64,000 nt of DNA from SSF26 sp041918515. Its GTDB lineage: Bacteria > Chloroflexota > Anaerolineae > J102. Shown one piece after another: positions 36,001 through 42,692 of this stretch. The DNA lies in assembly GCA_041918515.1 (NCBI GenBank), contig JAYRVO010000151.1:62001-126000 (forward strand), read 5' to 3'. Position 1 is the stretch's first letter, and every line of letters begins with the position of its first letter. The position numbers were made by a program, and so were the translations under genes. The notes under the pieces are model-generated. The model searched no databases. It was given only the letters and a program-made list of their open reading frames with translations, and was not told the DNA's origin.

Positions 36001-37596
36001 TGCCAGCACTCCAACCACCCCCGCGACGACGCCGAGCACACGGATCCGTCTATTTTGCTTCCTCTCTCGCTCGACTACCGCCCGCGCTTCCCTGCACGCT
36101 TCCAGGAACTCACGTTCGTAAGACTCCATTTCCCCCTCGTGCCCCGCCGCCCATCTCTCCGCCTCGGCCAGCGCCTCTCCGCCCAACAGCAAGCCATCCC
36201 GCCGCTTCTCGTCGTCCCACAACTTCGCTTGCCGTTGCAACGCGCTCAGGTGCTGCGGAAACCAGGCCGCATTGCTGGCCCGTATCGGCTCCACCAATCG
36301 ATCATGCACCAACTCGATCCACGCATCCCCGCCGCGGGCTTCTGATCGGACAAGGAAGCGCTTTTGCAGAGCCGCCACTATGCCGTTGGGCAGCCCGCCG
36401 GTCTCGCTCTCGCCCTGATGCACCAGCCCGCGCGTCCCCGCCGCGGTGATCAGTTTCTCATCGAACCAGGTCCGCAACTGCCGCTCGCTTACCCCCGCCG
36501 CGGCCGGGTCCGCCAGCGCCGCGGCCAGCGTCTCTTCATAAAACTGCGTCAGCGCCCGGTCCACATCGCCCGCCCGCGCCAAATCCTCGAACGTGATCAT
36601 GCGCCCCTTCGCTTCACTCAAGGGCAAGCCTTCGTCTTTCGTCCCACGTCCTTCGTCCTCCCCCGGCTTCTGCCCTCCGCCCTCCGTCCTCTGACCTCCG
36701 CTCTCCTCCAACCCCTCCCACAGCTGATAACACACCACCTGCAATTGCACCGGCTCCACATACTGCCCGGCCACCGTCTCCTTCTGCCCTGGCACATGCA
36801 CCTGGCGCAAGTCATCGGCCAGTTTTTGCGCCACGCCCGGCCCGAACGGTCGTCCCGCCACTTCCGCTGGCTTGCGGATGGCCTCCAGCGCTGCGGCCAC
36901 GCCCATCCGCTCCATGTAGAAGCGAGCGCGCAGGCGGTCGGACATCAGGGCCGCGTAGGGGTCCAGCGCCGCCACATAATCCTCGCGCAGCGTCAGCACC
37001 ACCCACAGGTTGGGGTCAGACTGCATGGCCGCATCGATCTGGCGGAACAAGCCTTCTCGCTCGCCCCACCGGGCCGGGTGGCTGGTGATGATCTCCTCGA
37101 ACTGGTCGATGATCAAGGCGTAGCGCCGGCCGTTGGGCGAGGCCGGCGCCGGGGTTGTGTCCGCAGCGTAGGCCCAGCCGCGCCGCGCCGGGTGCTCGTG
37201 GCCGTTTGCGGTGCGGCGAGTCAGCCGGGCCAGGAAGTCGCTCAGCGTCACCCGCGCCAGCCGGCCGGGGTCGTCGCCTTCGTCGATGCTGAGCAGCAGG
37301 TTGTAGACGAAGATATTGTCAACCTGGGCCACGCCCGCGGGCAATTCGCCGCTGACGCGGGTCACGGGCAGCACGACCAAGCCCTTGTCCTCCTCCAACT
37401 GTGGGATCAGCCGCGTGTTCAGCAACGAGCTTTTGCCCGCGCCCGACTGGGCATAGAACAACAGCAGCCGCTCGGACAGCACCCGCGCCAACAGGTCGCG
37501 GGCCTCGCGCTCGCGGCCAAAGAAAAGATGGCGCTGCTCATAGCTGAAGGTGCTGGGGCCGACATAAGGATTGGCAAGGGGCGCGTCGGGGTTCAT
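33046..37596 (-). CDS. nSTAND NTPase with C-terminal WD40 propellers
   Basis: This 1516-residue protein starts NPYVGPSTFSYEQRHLFFGRE, the entry of the nSTAND1 (Novel STAND) AAA-like domain. Walker A is YAQSGAGKSSLLNTRL (residues about 48-63) and Walker B ALIIDQFEEII (about 160-170), followed by VVLTLREDYVAALDPY. A membrane segment (GVVAGVVGVLAIGLTLIAFT) lies at about 517-540. The rest, about 600-1516, consists of some 20 WD40-like repeats (SFSPDGRYVYI, EFSPDGAFIR) forming two or more propellers, likely the ligand sensor. There is no N-terminal effector or EAD domain. A repeat-encoded linker (about 296-333) interrupts the NTPase part. It lies seven bases after the SIR2-like gene. Confidence 0.9.
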   Translation of the reverse strand: MNPDAPLANPYVGPSTFSYEQRHLFFGREREARDLLARVLSERLLLFYAQSGAGKSSLLNTRLIPQLEEDKGLVVLPVTRVSGELPAGVAQVDNIFVYNLLLSIDEGDDPGRLARVTLSDFLARLTRRTANGHEHPARRGWAYAADTTPAPASPNGRRYALIIDQFEEIITSHPARWGEREGLFRQIDAAMQSDPNLWVVLTLREDYVAALDPYAALMSDRLRARFYMERMGVAAALEAIRKPAEVAGRPFGPGVAQKLADDLRQVHVPGQKETVAGQYVEPVQLQVVCYQLWEGLEESGGQRTEGGGQKPGEDEGRGTKDEGLPLSEAKGRMITFEDLARAGDVDRALTQFYEETLAAALADPAAAGVSERQLRTWFDEKLITAAGTRGLVHQGESETGGLPNGIVAALQKRFLVRSEARGGDAWIELVHDRLVEPIRASNAAWFPQHLSALQRQAKLWDDEKRRDGLLLGGEALAEAERWAAGHEGEMESYEREFLEACREARAVVERERKQNRRIRVLGVVAGVVGVLAIGLTLIAFTLARQSVSARKHYEYQTRRTQAVELAAQAQTALADRPASPDLALLLARWAITTTYETDGYVTDQARDALVKAMAAAAPWKPFLADPERTFGRAFFAASGTRLVTQESDGVVRLWDAATGTEIDHFESQPWLRVGIIDDRYFFTLSDGKTYVRDTTDGKAIVELPGEFYGVTIGPTMERIVTHGELGWTLWDAKTQTALMRKQNTDSRVEFSSDGERLWFSDSYDRLQLLDAGTGKELPLAASGYWLEISNRVVIVESFDSGIDLRDAHTGKALHPFGKGVAISDAGVDAHDARIAVISEKGGARVLDAQTGKILYEITEAGVEQLKFSQSGELLAVKMKDDGWRMLRAGDGSEVKSLPDAADVWFDRHDENIAVVDQEGEATIRGFDSSEPMKLGDVGQDAIVSFSEDGKRVAILGTSNGIEVWDVATGNSIYAIDETKANPESLSFSPDGRYVYINNELWDSERRRKLFPDVELDSIEFSADGRLAILNGQNSATVWDATTYRQQLPLGADFESIAFQDDGSNILTTNPFESYNTYLNARLWKGATGEELKYFQSAAAWWDKGRFLIGADPDGNYALFDLATGEEKLSFGRASDSSSAWLSEDGRLAVVEDADGVDHLWDIERQEERFTLGEGARCAGFSEDGRFVAMATVEGELHVWSTIERGNKALLRIPISYGSCNDDIRFSNDGRMLAVWYEDSKSGESLYRIWNLQTREEMLKDFAPFEEVEFSPDGAFIRTKALNDAPRLWDAQTEQQVAADITDSVSSLCFVESAKPALVYDCDSAQKLWNLQSGEELILTEAATAHVFSPDARWVVAFSTTAPPRVWNLAEGKLRYSLPAGIDDSKAVFSPKGDFLAAADSEKGRAYVFEVETGNMIGELPIEEGQTVSALSPDGGLLVVGDERGVDVLDIRNQKRLWRFARVYPSIEFSPDGRYLVIDGATIWPATPAVLLELAAPLIQRRPAELTEGERKEYGLE
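36628..36712. repeat. Short-unit repeat inside the nSTAND coding sequence
   Basis: This stretch is made of degenerate CTTCGTCTTTCGTCC / CCTCCGCCCTCCGTCC units, typical of dispersed intergenic repeats, but here it is in frame. It encodes a Gly/Glu/Arg-rich linker (SGGQRTEGGGQKPGEDEG) that breaks the NTPase domain of the nSTAND protein. Confidence 0.7.
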
Positions 37597-37603
37597 GGCG
37601 GTT

Positions 37604-38623
37604 TCATCCCTTCAATTCGTTGGCATAGTCGTGCAGGCTGCCCCAAACGATCTCGAAGCGCGCTTCATCGTGAAGATAGCCCTGCACATATTTCTCTTGC
37701 GTGGCTCGCTCCTCCGGCGATAGTTGCACCACGCACACCCCGCGGCGGTCGCGCTCCTGCCCGGTCTGCCGGATCAGCCCGTAATACAGGCCCCGAAAGG
37801 CCCAGCTATCCAGCCGGAAACCCAGCAGGATCACCGTCTCGGAGAGCGCGCCCCGCACCAGGGCCGGCAGGCGGTCGGCGCTTTCCTTGCCGCGGCCTTC
37901 GGCCAGGTTGACCAGCATCTCCAGATGGTCGTCTTCGCTCAGGGCCAACGAGTCGGGCAGGGGGGCGCCGGTCTGTGGATGGGCGTCCAGCCCGCAGAGG
38001 TGATAGACCAACGGCTGCCGGTCGCTGGGCCGATAGTCATCCGGGATCAGCCAGAGGTCTTTTTCCGGCCCGTCGGTGGGGCCTTGCCACCGGCACAGTT
38101 TGCTCACCGGCTGCTTGCCCGTCTTGACCAGGGCATCTTCCAAAAAGGTGTTGGCGCTGATGGTCAGATAGGTCTTGAAAGGCAGGTTGGCCAGCACTTG
38201 CAAGGGATAGGTTTGGGGCAGGTCGAAATTGGGGTAGCCCAAAATGTGGGCGAATGCGGTCACGCTCACGCGGTCGACCTGGGCGCGGGCCTCGGCCAGG
38301 GCGTCGGGCTTGACGCCGTTGGCGCGGGCCTCGCGAAAGATGTGGTTCTTCAAGCACTGCAAGTAGAACTCTTTGCAATCGCCGTCGTTGTTGTGGTTGG
38401 TGTAGCGGTCATAGTTGGCCAGTTGGCCGATGTCGGGGAGGTTGGGGTAGGGATAGCCGATCTTTTCGGCGTAGAAACGTTTGAATGCCTCGTGGCTGAA
38501 TAGGGCCAGGTCGAACAGGGCGCTGTGGCTGAGGATAGGCAAGGCATTGCCGGCTCGCACGCGCTGGATGAGCGTTTGCGCTTGGCTGGCGGGCAGGGCA
38601 TCGTTGTCATCGAAAATAGGCAT
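37604..38623 (-). CDS. SIR2-like domain protein, probable conflict-system effector
   Basis: This 339-residue protein matches SIR2-like proteins found beside STAND ATPases in its C-terminal half: LVYHLCGLDAH (position of the catalytic His), SLALSEDDHLEMLVNL and TVILLGFRLDSWAFRGLYYG. The N-terminal part is collinear with those proteins (LPDIGQLANYDRYTNHNN, KEFYLQCLKNHIF). However the NAD-binding GAGxS loop is not seen; the expected place reads ALPILSHSALFDLAL. It may be an altered NADase or a non-catalytic NAD sensor. It is 13 bases after the FGE-like gene and seven before nSTAND, so it is co-transcribed and presumably acts with both. Confidence 0.75.
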   Translation of the reverse strand: MPIFDDNDALPASQAQTLIQRVRAGNALPILSHSALFDLALFSHEAFKRFYAEKIGYPYPNLPDIGQLANYDRYTNHNNDGDCKEFYLQCLKNHIFREARANGVKPDALAEARAQVDRVSVTAFAHILGYPNFDLPQTYPLQVLANLPFKTYLTISANTFLEDALVKTGKQPVSKLCRWQGPTDGPEKDLWLIPDDYRPSDRQPLVYHLCGLDAHPQTGAPLPDSLALSEDDHLEMLVNLAEGRGKESADRLPALVRGALSETVILLGFRLDSWAFRGLYYGLIRQTGQERDRRGVCVVQLSPEERATQEKYVQGYLHDEARFEIVWGSLHDYANELKG

Positions 38624-38636
38624 CTGAACCTCCTCA

Positions 38637-39662
38637 TTACACCATCACCACACGAAACCCGCGCCAGGAAATCGGGCGCTCGGGCGAGGCGCTGCCGCGG
38701 GCGCTGTTGCGCAGTTCGGCCGCCTCCGACCCAAAATAGCCGCCGCGGTGTACTATTCGCATTTGCGCGGGCAGCTTTCTCGGATCCAGCACTTCGCGGC
38801 CATCATCCGGCTGGTAGGGATAGGCGAAATCGGGCTGCTGCACCTGGCCGCCCCACAGACTGCGCGTCCACTGCTGCACGTTGCCCAGCAAATCCTCCAC
38901 GCCATAGGCGCTGGCCCCGGCCGGATGCGCCGTCACCGGCGTCGTCCCACTCCCGCCCGCGTTGCACCGCCCCTCCTCCCACTCATTTCCCCACGGATAC
39001 ACCCGCTTCACTTTGTCACCTTGCCGCCCCGTCACCTTGTCATCTCTTCCCCACGCGGCTGCTTTTTCCCACTCCGCCTCGCTAGGCAAGGTATAACGCC
39101 GGCCGGTCTGCTTGCTCAACCAGGCGCAGTAGGCCAGGGCATGTTGCCAGCTCACCTCGGTCACGGGATGCTCCAGGCGCTCGGCTGGCGGCTGGCGGTT
39201 GAACCAATCCCCCGGCGCCGGCTGCTGGGCTTTGTCGCGGATGAAGGCCGCGTATTCGCGATTCGTCACCGGATAGCGACCGATGCGGAAGGCGGGCAGA
39301 AATAGCGGGTGTGGCGGCGCCTCGGCTGCGTCGATGCCTTCGCCGGCCGCGCTGCCCATGATGAACATCCCGGCCGGGATCAGGATCGTCTCCGGCTCGA
39401 AGGGCTTACGATCCAGCACGACATCCGTCGTCATCCCCGCCCCATCTGCGATCTCGATCTGCATGGCGTCGAGCAACCGTTCATCGTCTTCGATTTGACG
39501 CTGCACGCGGGCGCTCTCGACCCGTATCTTGGCCAGTTCCACCCCGGTGGCCGTGATCTCGACCGCGGTCAACTCAAGCAAAATCTGCTTGTTCGTGCGC
39601 AAGCGTTCTTGGATGCGGTTGAATTCTTCTTCTGCAGGAAGTTGGGGGAAGGTGATGGACAT
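38637..39662 (-). CDS. FGE/sulfatase-modifying-factor-like protein with coiled coil
   Basis: From MSITFPQLPAEEEFNRIQER the protein has 341 residues. Residues about 5-75 form a charged coiled coil. Residues about 95-341 are the formylglycine-generating-enzyme fold (a C-type-lectin-like fold): ILIPAGMFIMGSAAGE, GRYPVTNREYAAFIRD, PVTEVSWQHALAYCAWLSKQ, YTLPSEAEWEKAAAWG, VYPWGNEW and DLLGNVQQW. The closing part reads HRGGYFGSEAAELRNSARGS, where the two catalytic cysteines of true FGE are absent. It is therefore probably a binding or scaffold protein. It begins the operon with the SIR2-like and nSTAND genes. A repeat-derived insert (DDKVTGRQGDKVKR) sits before YPWGNEW. Confidence 0.85.
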   Translation of the reverse strand: MSITFPQLPAEEEFNRIQERLRTNKQILLELTAVEITATGVELAKIRVESARVQRQIEDDERLLDAMQIEIADGAGMTTDVVLDRKPFEPETILIPAGMFIMGSAAGEGIDAAEAPPHPLFLPAFRIGRYPVTNREYAAFIRDKAQQPAPGDWFNRQPPAERLEHPVTEVSWQHALAYCAWLSKQTGRRYTLPSEAEWEKAAAWGRDDKVTGRQGDKVKRVYPWGNEWEEGRCNAGGSGTTPVTAHPAGASAYGVEDLLGNVQQWTRSLWGGQVQQPDFAYPYQPDDGREVLDPRKLPAQMRIVHRGGYFGSEAAELRNSARGSASPERPISWRGFRVVMV

Positions 39663-39950
39663 GACTGGAGCAGAAGGAAACCACGAGGACGCAAACGACA
39701 CAAAGATGGCGCGAAGACTTTGTGTTTTCTTGATGCTCTTCGTATCTTTGTGTTAAGCGTGGTTGTAAGTAACCTGCAGCCGCAGGACCAGAACGATCAG
39801 CGCTTCCTTGGAGAAGTGGCGGAGGGCTTCCTCGATCATGGTCCACGCAGTCTACCCAACTCTCTTGATTCGCGCAACCCAACTCGTCGCTAGCTGGCAA
39901 GGTGAACCGTTGCCAGCCAGGGTTCCTTTTATCCGTGTCTTCTTTCTGAT
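39663..39950. other. Divergent intergenic region with inverted-repeat element
   Basis: This 288-base region separates the FGE/SIR2/nSTAND operon from the creatininase-like gene and must carry promoters for both. The part at about 39672-39770 is an imperfect inverted repeat of the dispersed family (ACCACGAGGACGCAAACGAC ... CTTTGTGTTAAGCGTGGTT). No gene was recognised. Confidence 0.55.
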
Positions 39951-41066
39951 ATGACCACTTTCTTCACATTCGCTGATCTGACGTGGCCGGAGGTGGCGGC
40001 GTTGCCGCGGGATGTGTCGCTCATGCTGCCGCTGGGCGAGGGCTACGACCTGATAGCGCTGGCTCAGGCATTGGGCGAACCCCCGCGCCTGGGCCTGCTC
40101 CCGGCCATCCCCTACGGCTGGGCGGGCAGCGGTCTGGAAGTGGCGCCGCCTCTGCTGGCGGCCTATCTCGGCAACCTGCTGGGCAGCCTGGCTGAGGATG
40201 GCTTCACCCGCGGCGTGCTCATGGCCCCGCCCGGCGTCCCGCTCCCCCTGCCAGAATCGTTCATCGTCCGGCTCATGCCCGGCGCTTCTGCCTCGCCCTT
40301 CAACCCACCCGCGCCCGATGACCGCGTCGCCCTCATCCCCATCGGCCACACCGAGCAGCACGGCCACCACCTGCCGCTATCGACCGACACTGACATCATC
40401 ACCGCCATCAGCCAGGGCGTGGCCGCGGCCGCGCCGGAGCGAGCCTTCACGCTGCCCGCCTTCCCCTACGGCGTCAGCACCCATCGCCGCTCCTTTGCCG
40501 GCACCTTCAATACGGGCGGGCGCGCGTTCGAGGATTTCTGGCTGGCGGTGATCAAGGCGCTGGTCGCGGTTGGTCACGACCGCTTCTACTTTCTCAGCGG
40601 GCACGGCGGCAATTGTTCTTTCCTGACCACCGTGGTCAAGTATGCGGGCGAGCGCCACCCGCGCATTTTCTGCGCCACCAGCTGGCTCTATCTCTCTGGC
40701 CCGGCGGGTGTGGCCGCGCTGGAAAAGCATCGGCGGTCGGGCATCGGCGGCATGGGCCATGCCTGCGAGCTGGAAACCAGCCTGATGCTGCACCTGCGCC
40801 CGGAAGTTGTGCACATGGAGCGGGTCGTGGACGAGGTCGACTTCATCTCCACGCCCTCGTATTACATGGATTGGGTGGAGGGTGGGGCGCTGATCGCCAA
40901 TCCGCCCTGGTCAGACGACACCGCCACAGGCAGTTACGGGGCCGGCAGCCTGGCCACCGCCGAGCACGGCTGCCTCTGGCTGGAGGCCGCCATCGCCGAG
41001 AAGGTGGGGCATGTGGAGGAGATTTTGGAGCAGGGGAGGCGGAGAGAGAGGCGGACTGGGAGATAG
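39951..41066 (+). CDS. Creatininase-family protein with a degenerate N-terminal duplicate
   Basis: The C-terminal part (about residues 115-371) is a creatininase-family amidohydrolase with the metal ligands visible: LIPIGHTEQHGHHLPLSTDT (Glu, His, Asp), FLSGHGGNCSF (His) and MGHACELETS (Glu). Such enzymes open amide rings of creatinine-like or modified-peptide substrates. The first 105 residues look like a second, incomplete copy of the same fold: DLTWPEVAALPRDVSLMLPL is the normal family start, then AIPYGWAGSGLEV and GFTRGVLMAPPG echo FPYGVSTHRRSFAG and HDRFYFLSGHGG, but the metal site is missing. Its last codons are duplicated beyond the adjacent higBA genes. Substrate is unknown. Confidence 0.85.
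   Translation: MTTFFTFADLTWPEVAALPRDVSLMLPLGEGYDLIALAQALGEPPRLGLLPAIPYGWAGSGLEVAPPLLAAYLGNLLGSLAEDGFTRGVLMAPPGVPLPLPESFIVRLMPGASASPFNPPAPDDRVALIPIGHTEQHGHHLPLSTDTDIITAISQGVAAAAPERAFTLPAFPYGVSTHRRSFAGTFNTGGRAFEDFWLAVIKALVAVGHDRFYFLSGHGGNCSFLTTVVKYAGERHPRIFCATSWLYLSGPAGVAALEKHRRSGIGGMGHACELETSLMLHLRPEVVHMERVVDEVDFISTPSYYMDWVEGGALIANPPWSDDTATGSYGAGSLATAEHGCLWLEAAIAEKVGHVEEILEQGRRRERRTGR
40991..41046. repeat. Direct repeat copy A (3' end of creatininase gene)
   Basis: The last part of the creatininase-like gene, around CCGAGAAGGTGGGGCATGTG, recurs imperfectly at 41744-41799 on the far side of higBA. About 48 of 56 positions match by eye. Confidence 0.75.
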
Positions 41067-41088
41067 CGTGTGTGCGTTCTCTCTTTGC

Positions 41089-41117
41089 TTGACGTATGAC
41101 ATCCAGGCGTGTAGACT
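41089..41117 (+). promoter_or_regulatory. higBA promoter, probably leaderless
   Basis: TTGACG and TAGACT are separated by exactly 17 bases. The expected transcription start, seven bases after the -10 box, is base 41124, which is also the first base of the higB GTG start codon. Confidence 0.6.
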
Positions 41118-41123
41118 CAAGCC

Positions 41124-41405
41124 GTGATCCGCAGCTTTGGTGACAAAGAAACTGAAAAAATCTTCCAGCGTCAACGCTCGCACAGGTTGCCGCAGGATAT
41201 TCAGCAGATCTCATTGCGTAAGCTGCGGATGCTTCATCGCTCACAATCGCTCAAAGACCTGCTCACCCCTCCCGCCAATCGCCTGGAAAAGCTACGCGGT
41301 GATCGTGATGGTCAGTACAGCATCCGTATCAACGAACAGTGGCGTATTTGCTTCGTCTGGCGCGATGGCGATGCTTTTGATGTTGAAATTGTCGATTATC
41401 ACTGA
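41124..41405 (+). CDS. higB: HigB-type RelE-family toxin
   Basis: The 93-residue protein starts with a GTG and reads MIRSFGDKETEKIFQRQRSH, then LEKLRGDRDGQYSIRINEQW and RICFVWRDGDAFDVEIVDYH. This is the HigB branch of RelE/ParE mRNA-cutting toxins, which cleave mRNA on the ribosome. Toxin precedes antitoxin, the usual higBA order, with a nine-base gap. A strong promoter is placed so that transcription would start at the GTG; no ribosome-binding site precedes it. The pair stands between two copies of the creatininase 3' end. Confidence 0.9.
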   Translation: MIRSFGDKETEKIFQRQRSHRLPQDIQQISLRKLRMLHRSQSLKDLLTPPANRLEKLRGDRDGQYSIRINEQWRICFVWRDGDAFDVEIVDYH

Positions 41406-41414
41406 GAGAAGACC

Positions 41415-41717
41415 ATGCCTAATAACAAGCTTGCTCCCATTCATCCAGGTGAAATTCTGTTAGAAGAATTTCTGAAGCCGATGGGCATCAGCCAGAACCA
41501 CCTTGCACTCGATCTGCAAGTTCCAACCCAGCGGATCAATGAGATTGTTTTGGGAAAGCGTCGTGTCACGCCTGACACTGCACTTCGATTAGGACGTTAT
41601 TTCGGCATGTCGCCGCAATTCTGGCTCGGGTTGCAAATGGACTATGACCTTGATCTGAGTGAAGACAAAGTCGGAGAAAAGATCGAGCGGGATGTGCGGG
41701 TGCTGGTAGCGGCATAG
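41415..41717 (+). CDS. higA: HigA-type antitoxin
   Basis: This 100-residue XRE-family protein is a textbook HigA: APIHPGEILLEEFLKPMGIS, then the helix-turn-helix NHLALDLQVPTQRINEIVLG and MSPQFWLGLQMDYDLDLSED. It binds HigB and represses the operon through its helix-turn-helix. It follows higB by nine bases. The C-terminal end is short and charged as usual for the family. Confidence 0.92.
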   Translation: MPNNKLAPIHPGEILLEEFLKPMGISQNHLALDLQVPTQRINEIVLGKRRVTPDTALRLGRYFGMSPQFWLGLQMDYDLDLSEDKVGEKIERDVRVLVAA

Positions 41718-41743
41718 ATGCACTTTTACTTTACGGATAGCCA

Positions 41744-41799
41744 CGATCTCCGAGAAGGTGGGGCGTGTCGAGGAGATTCGGGAGCAGGGGAGGCGGAGA
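41744..41799. repeat. Direct repeat copy B, decayed end of creatininase gene
   Basis: This stretch repeats 40991-41046 with about eight mismatches (shared core CCGAGAAGGTGGGGC and GGAGCAGGGGAGGCGGAGA). It is not in a gene. Together the two copies bracket the higBA module, about 700 bases long. Confidence 0.75.
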
Positions 41800-41859
41800 T
41801 GGGAGAGCCAGAATTGCTGAACCTTGATGTCGGTCAAAGTTCAGCGGCGGAGCAGGCAT

Positions 41860-42243
41860 TCAAGTTTTCTGGCTTTCAGCGATCACCAGTCCGTCCGCTT
41901 GTAACTGGTTGTTAGGCAGCAGAAACTCGTTGTTCAATGCCGATCGAGACATTGCCACCCGAACCATCCTGATCTCAAGCCGACACCCAACCGCCGCAGC
42001 GTATTTTTGCAGCGTGGCAATCGACGGTGAGTGTTTGCGATGCCCTCCGCCAGCTTCCAGCCGAGCGACGACCGATGGTTGTGTTGCCATCCTTTCGGCC
42101 ACTTCGGCTTGAGTCAATCCCGCCTCTTTCCTGGCGCGCAAAAGCGCATCGAACAATGCGAATTCTTCCTCCAGCGCATCGTATTCGCGCACAAATACAG
42201 GATCCTGCATCCATTCTTGGATCAATCGTTCATGTGTTTTCAT
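41860..42243 (-). CDS. XRE-family antitoxin of a HigBA2-type pair
   Basis: The 127-residue protein has a helical lead (MKTHERLIQEWMQDPVFVRE), then an XRE helix-turn-helix: ARKEAGLTQAEVAERMATQP and SVVARLEAGGGHRKHSPSIA, ending LQKYAAAVGCRLEIRMVR. This is the HigA2/antitoxin pattern seen beside Gp49-like toxins. It follows the toxin gene by 11 bases on the same strand. The last 25 residues (LLPNNQLQADGLVIAESQKT) look like an unrelated extension and may come from read-through into the neighbouring non-coding DNA. Confidence 0.87.
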   Translation of the reverse strand: MKTHERLIQEWMQDPVFVREYDALEEEFALFDALLRARKEAGLTQAEVAERMATQPSVVARLEAGGGHRKHSPSIATLQKYAAAVGCRLEIRMVRVAMSRSALNNEFLLPNNQLQADGLVIAESQKT

Positions 42244-42254
42244 TGTTACCGCCT

Positions 42255-42584
42255 TTACCTTTGGCTTTGAACTTCCGTCAATCGCTTGCGAGCAACAGTA
42301 AGTTCTTTTTCTGGCGTCTTCTGGGATTTCTTGATATAAGCATGGAGGATGATGATCTTCCCTCCCACTGTTGTGCAGAAGAAGGCTCTACCAATACCCT
42401 CTTTGCCTCTCGCACGGATCTCAAACAGTCCCTGACCCAGGCTGCGCGTAAATGGCATGCCCAAGTTGGGACCGAAAGACTGCATGCGTTCGGTGATCCT
42501 GGCATAGTAGGCGCGGATACCAACAGGCCATGTGTTGACGACCTCTTGGACATCCTCATTGTAATACAGGATCTCCCAGTCCAT
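42255..42584 (-). CDS. Gp49-like RelE-family toxin (HigB2 type)
   Basis: The 109-residue protein (MDWEILYYNEDVQEVVNTWP) has the core of phage-derived Gp49-like toxins: FGPNLGMPFTRSLGQGLFEI and KIIILHAYIKKSQKTPEKEL, where the Lys-rich helix contacts RNA. These are ribosome-dependent mRNA endonucleases. An ATG two codons upstream (42590) is possible, but the predicted transcription start falls on the ATG at 42584. The XRE antitoxin follows after 11 bases. Confidence 0.88.
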   Translation of the reverse strand: MDWEILYYNEDVQEVVNTWPVGIRAYYARITERMQSFGPNLGMPFTRSLGQGLFEIRARGKEGIGRAFFCTTVGGKIIILHAYIKKSQKTPEKELTVARKRLTEVQSQR

Positions 42585-42590
42585 GATCAT

Positions 42591-42619
42591 ATGTTAGCAA
42601 ATTTGCGAAGATGCGTCCA
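42591..42619 (-). promoter_or_regulatory. Promoter of the Gp49/XRE pair, probably leaderless
   Basis: On the minus strand TGGACG and TAACAT are separated by 17 bases, with the TGn extension (TGCTAACAT). Seven bases after the -10 box is the first base of the toxin ATG at 42584. Confidence 0.55.
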
Positions 42620-42692
42620 GTTTGGCGAATGAACAAGAGTTAGCAGATAGACGCTCAACGTAAGGGCGTGCTGTCAGTGCGGAAATATAGGT

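Noticed and set aside
36364..37911. Antisense open frame of 515 codons over the nSTAND/SIR2 junction
   Set aside because: Low-complexity Arg/Pro/Gly composition and crosses the boundary of two well-supported genes.
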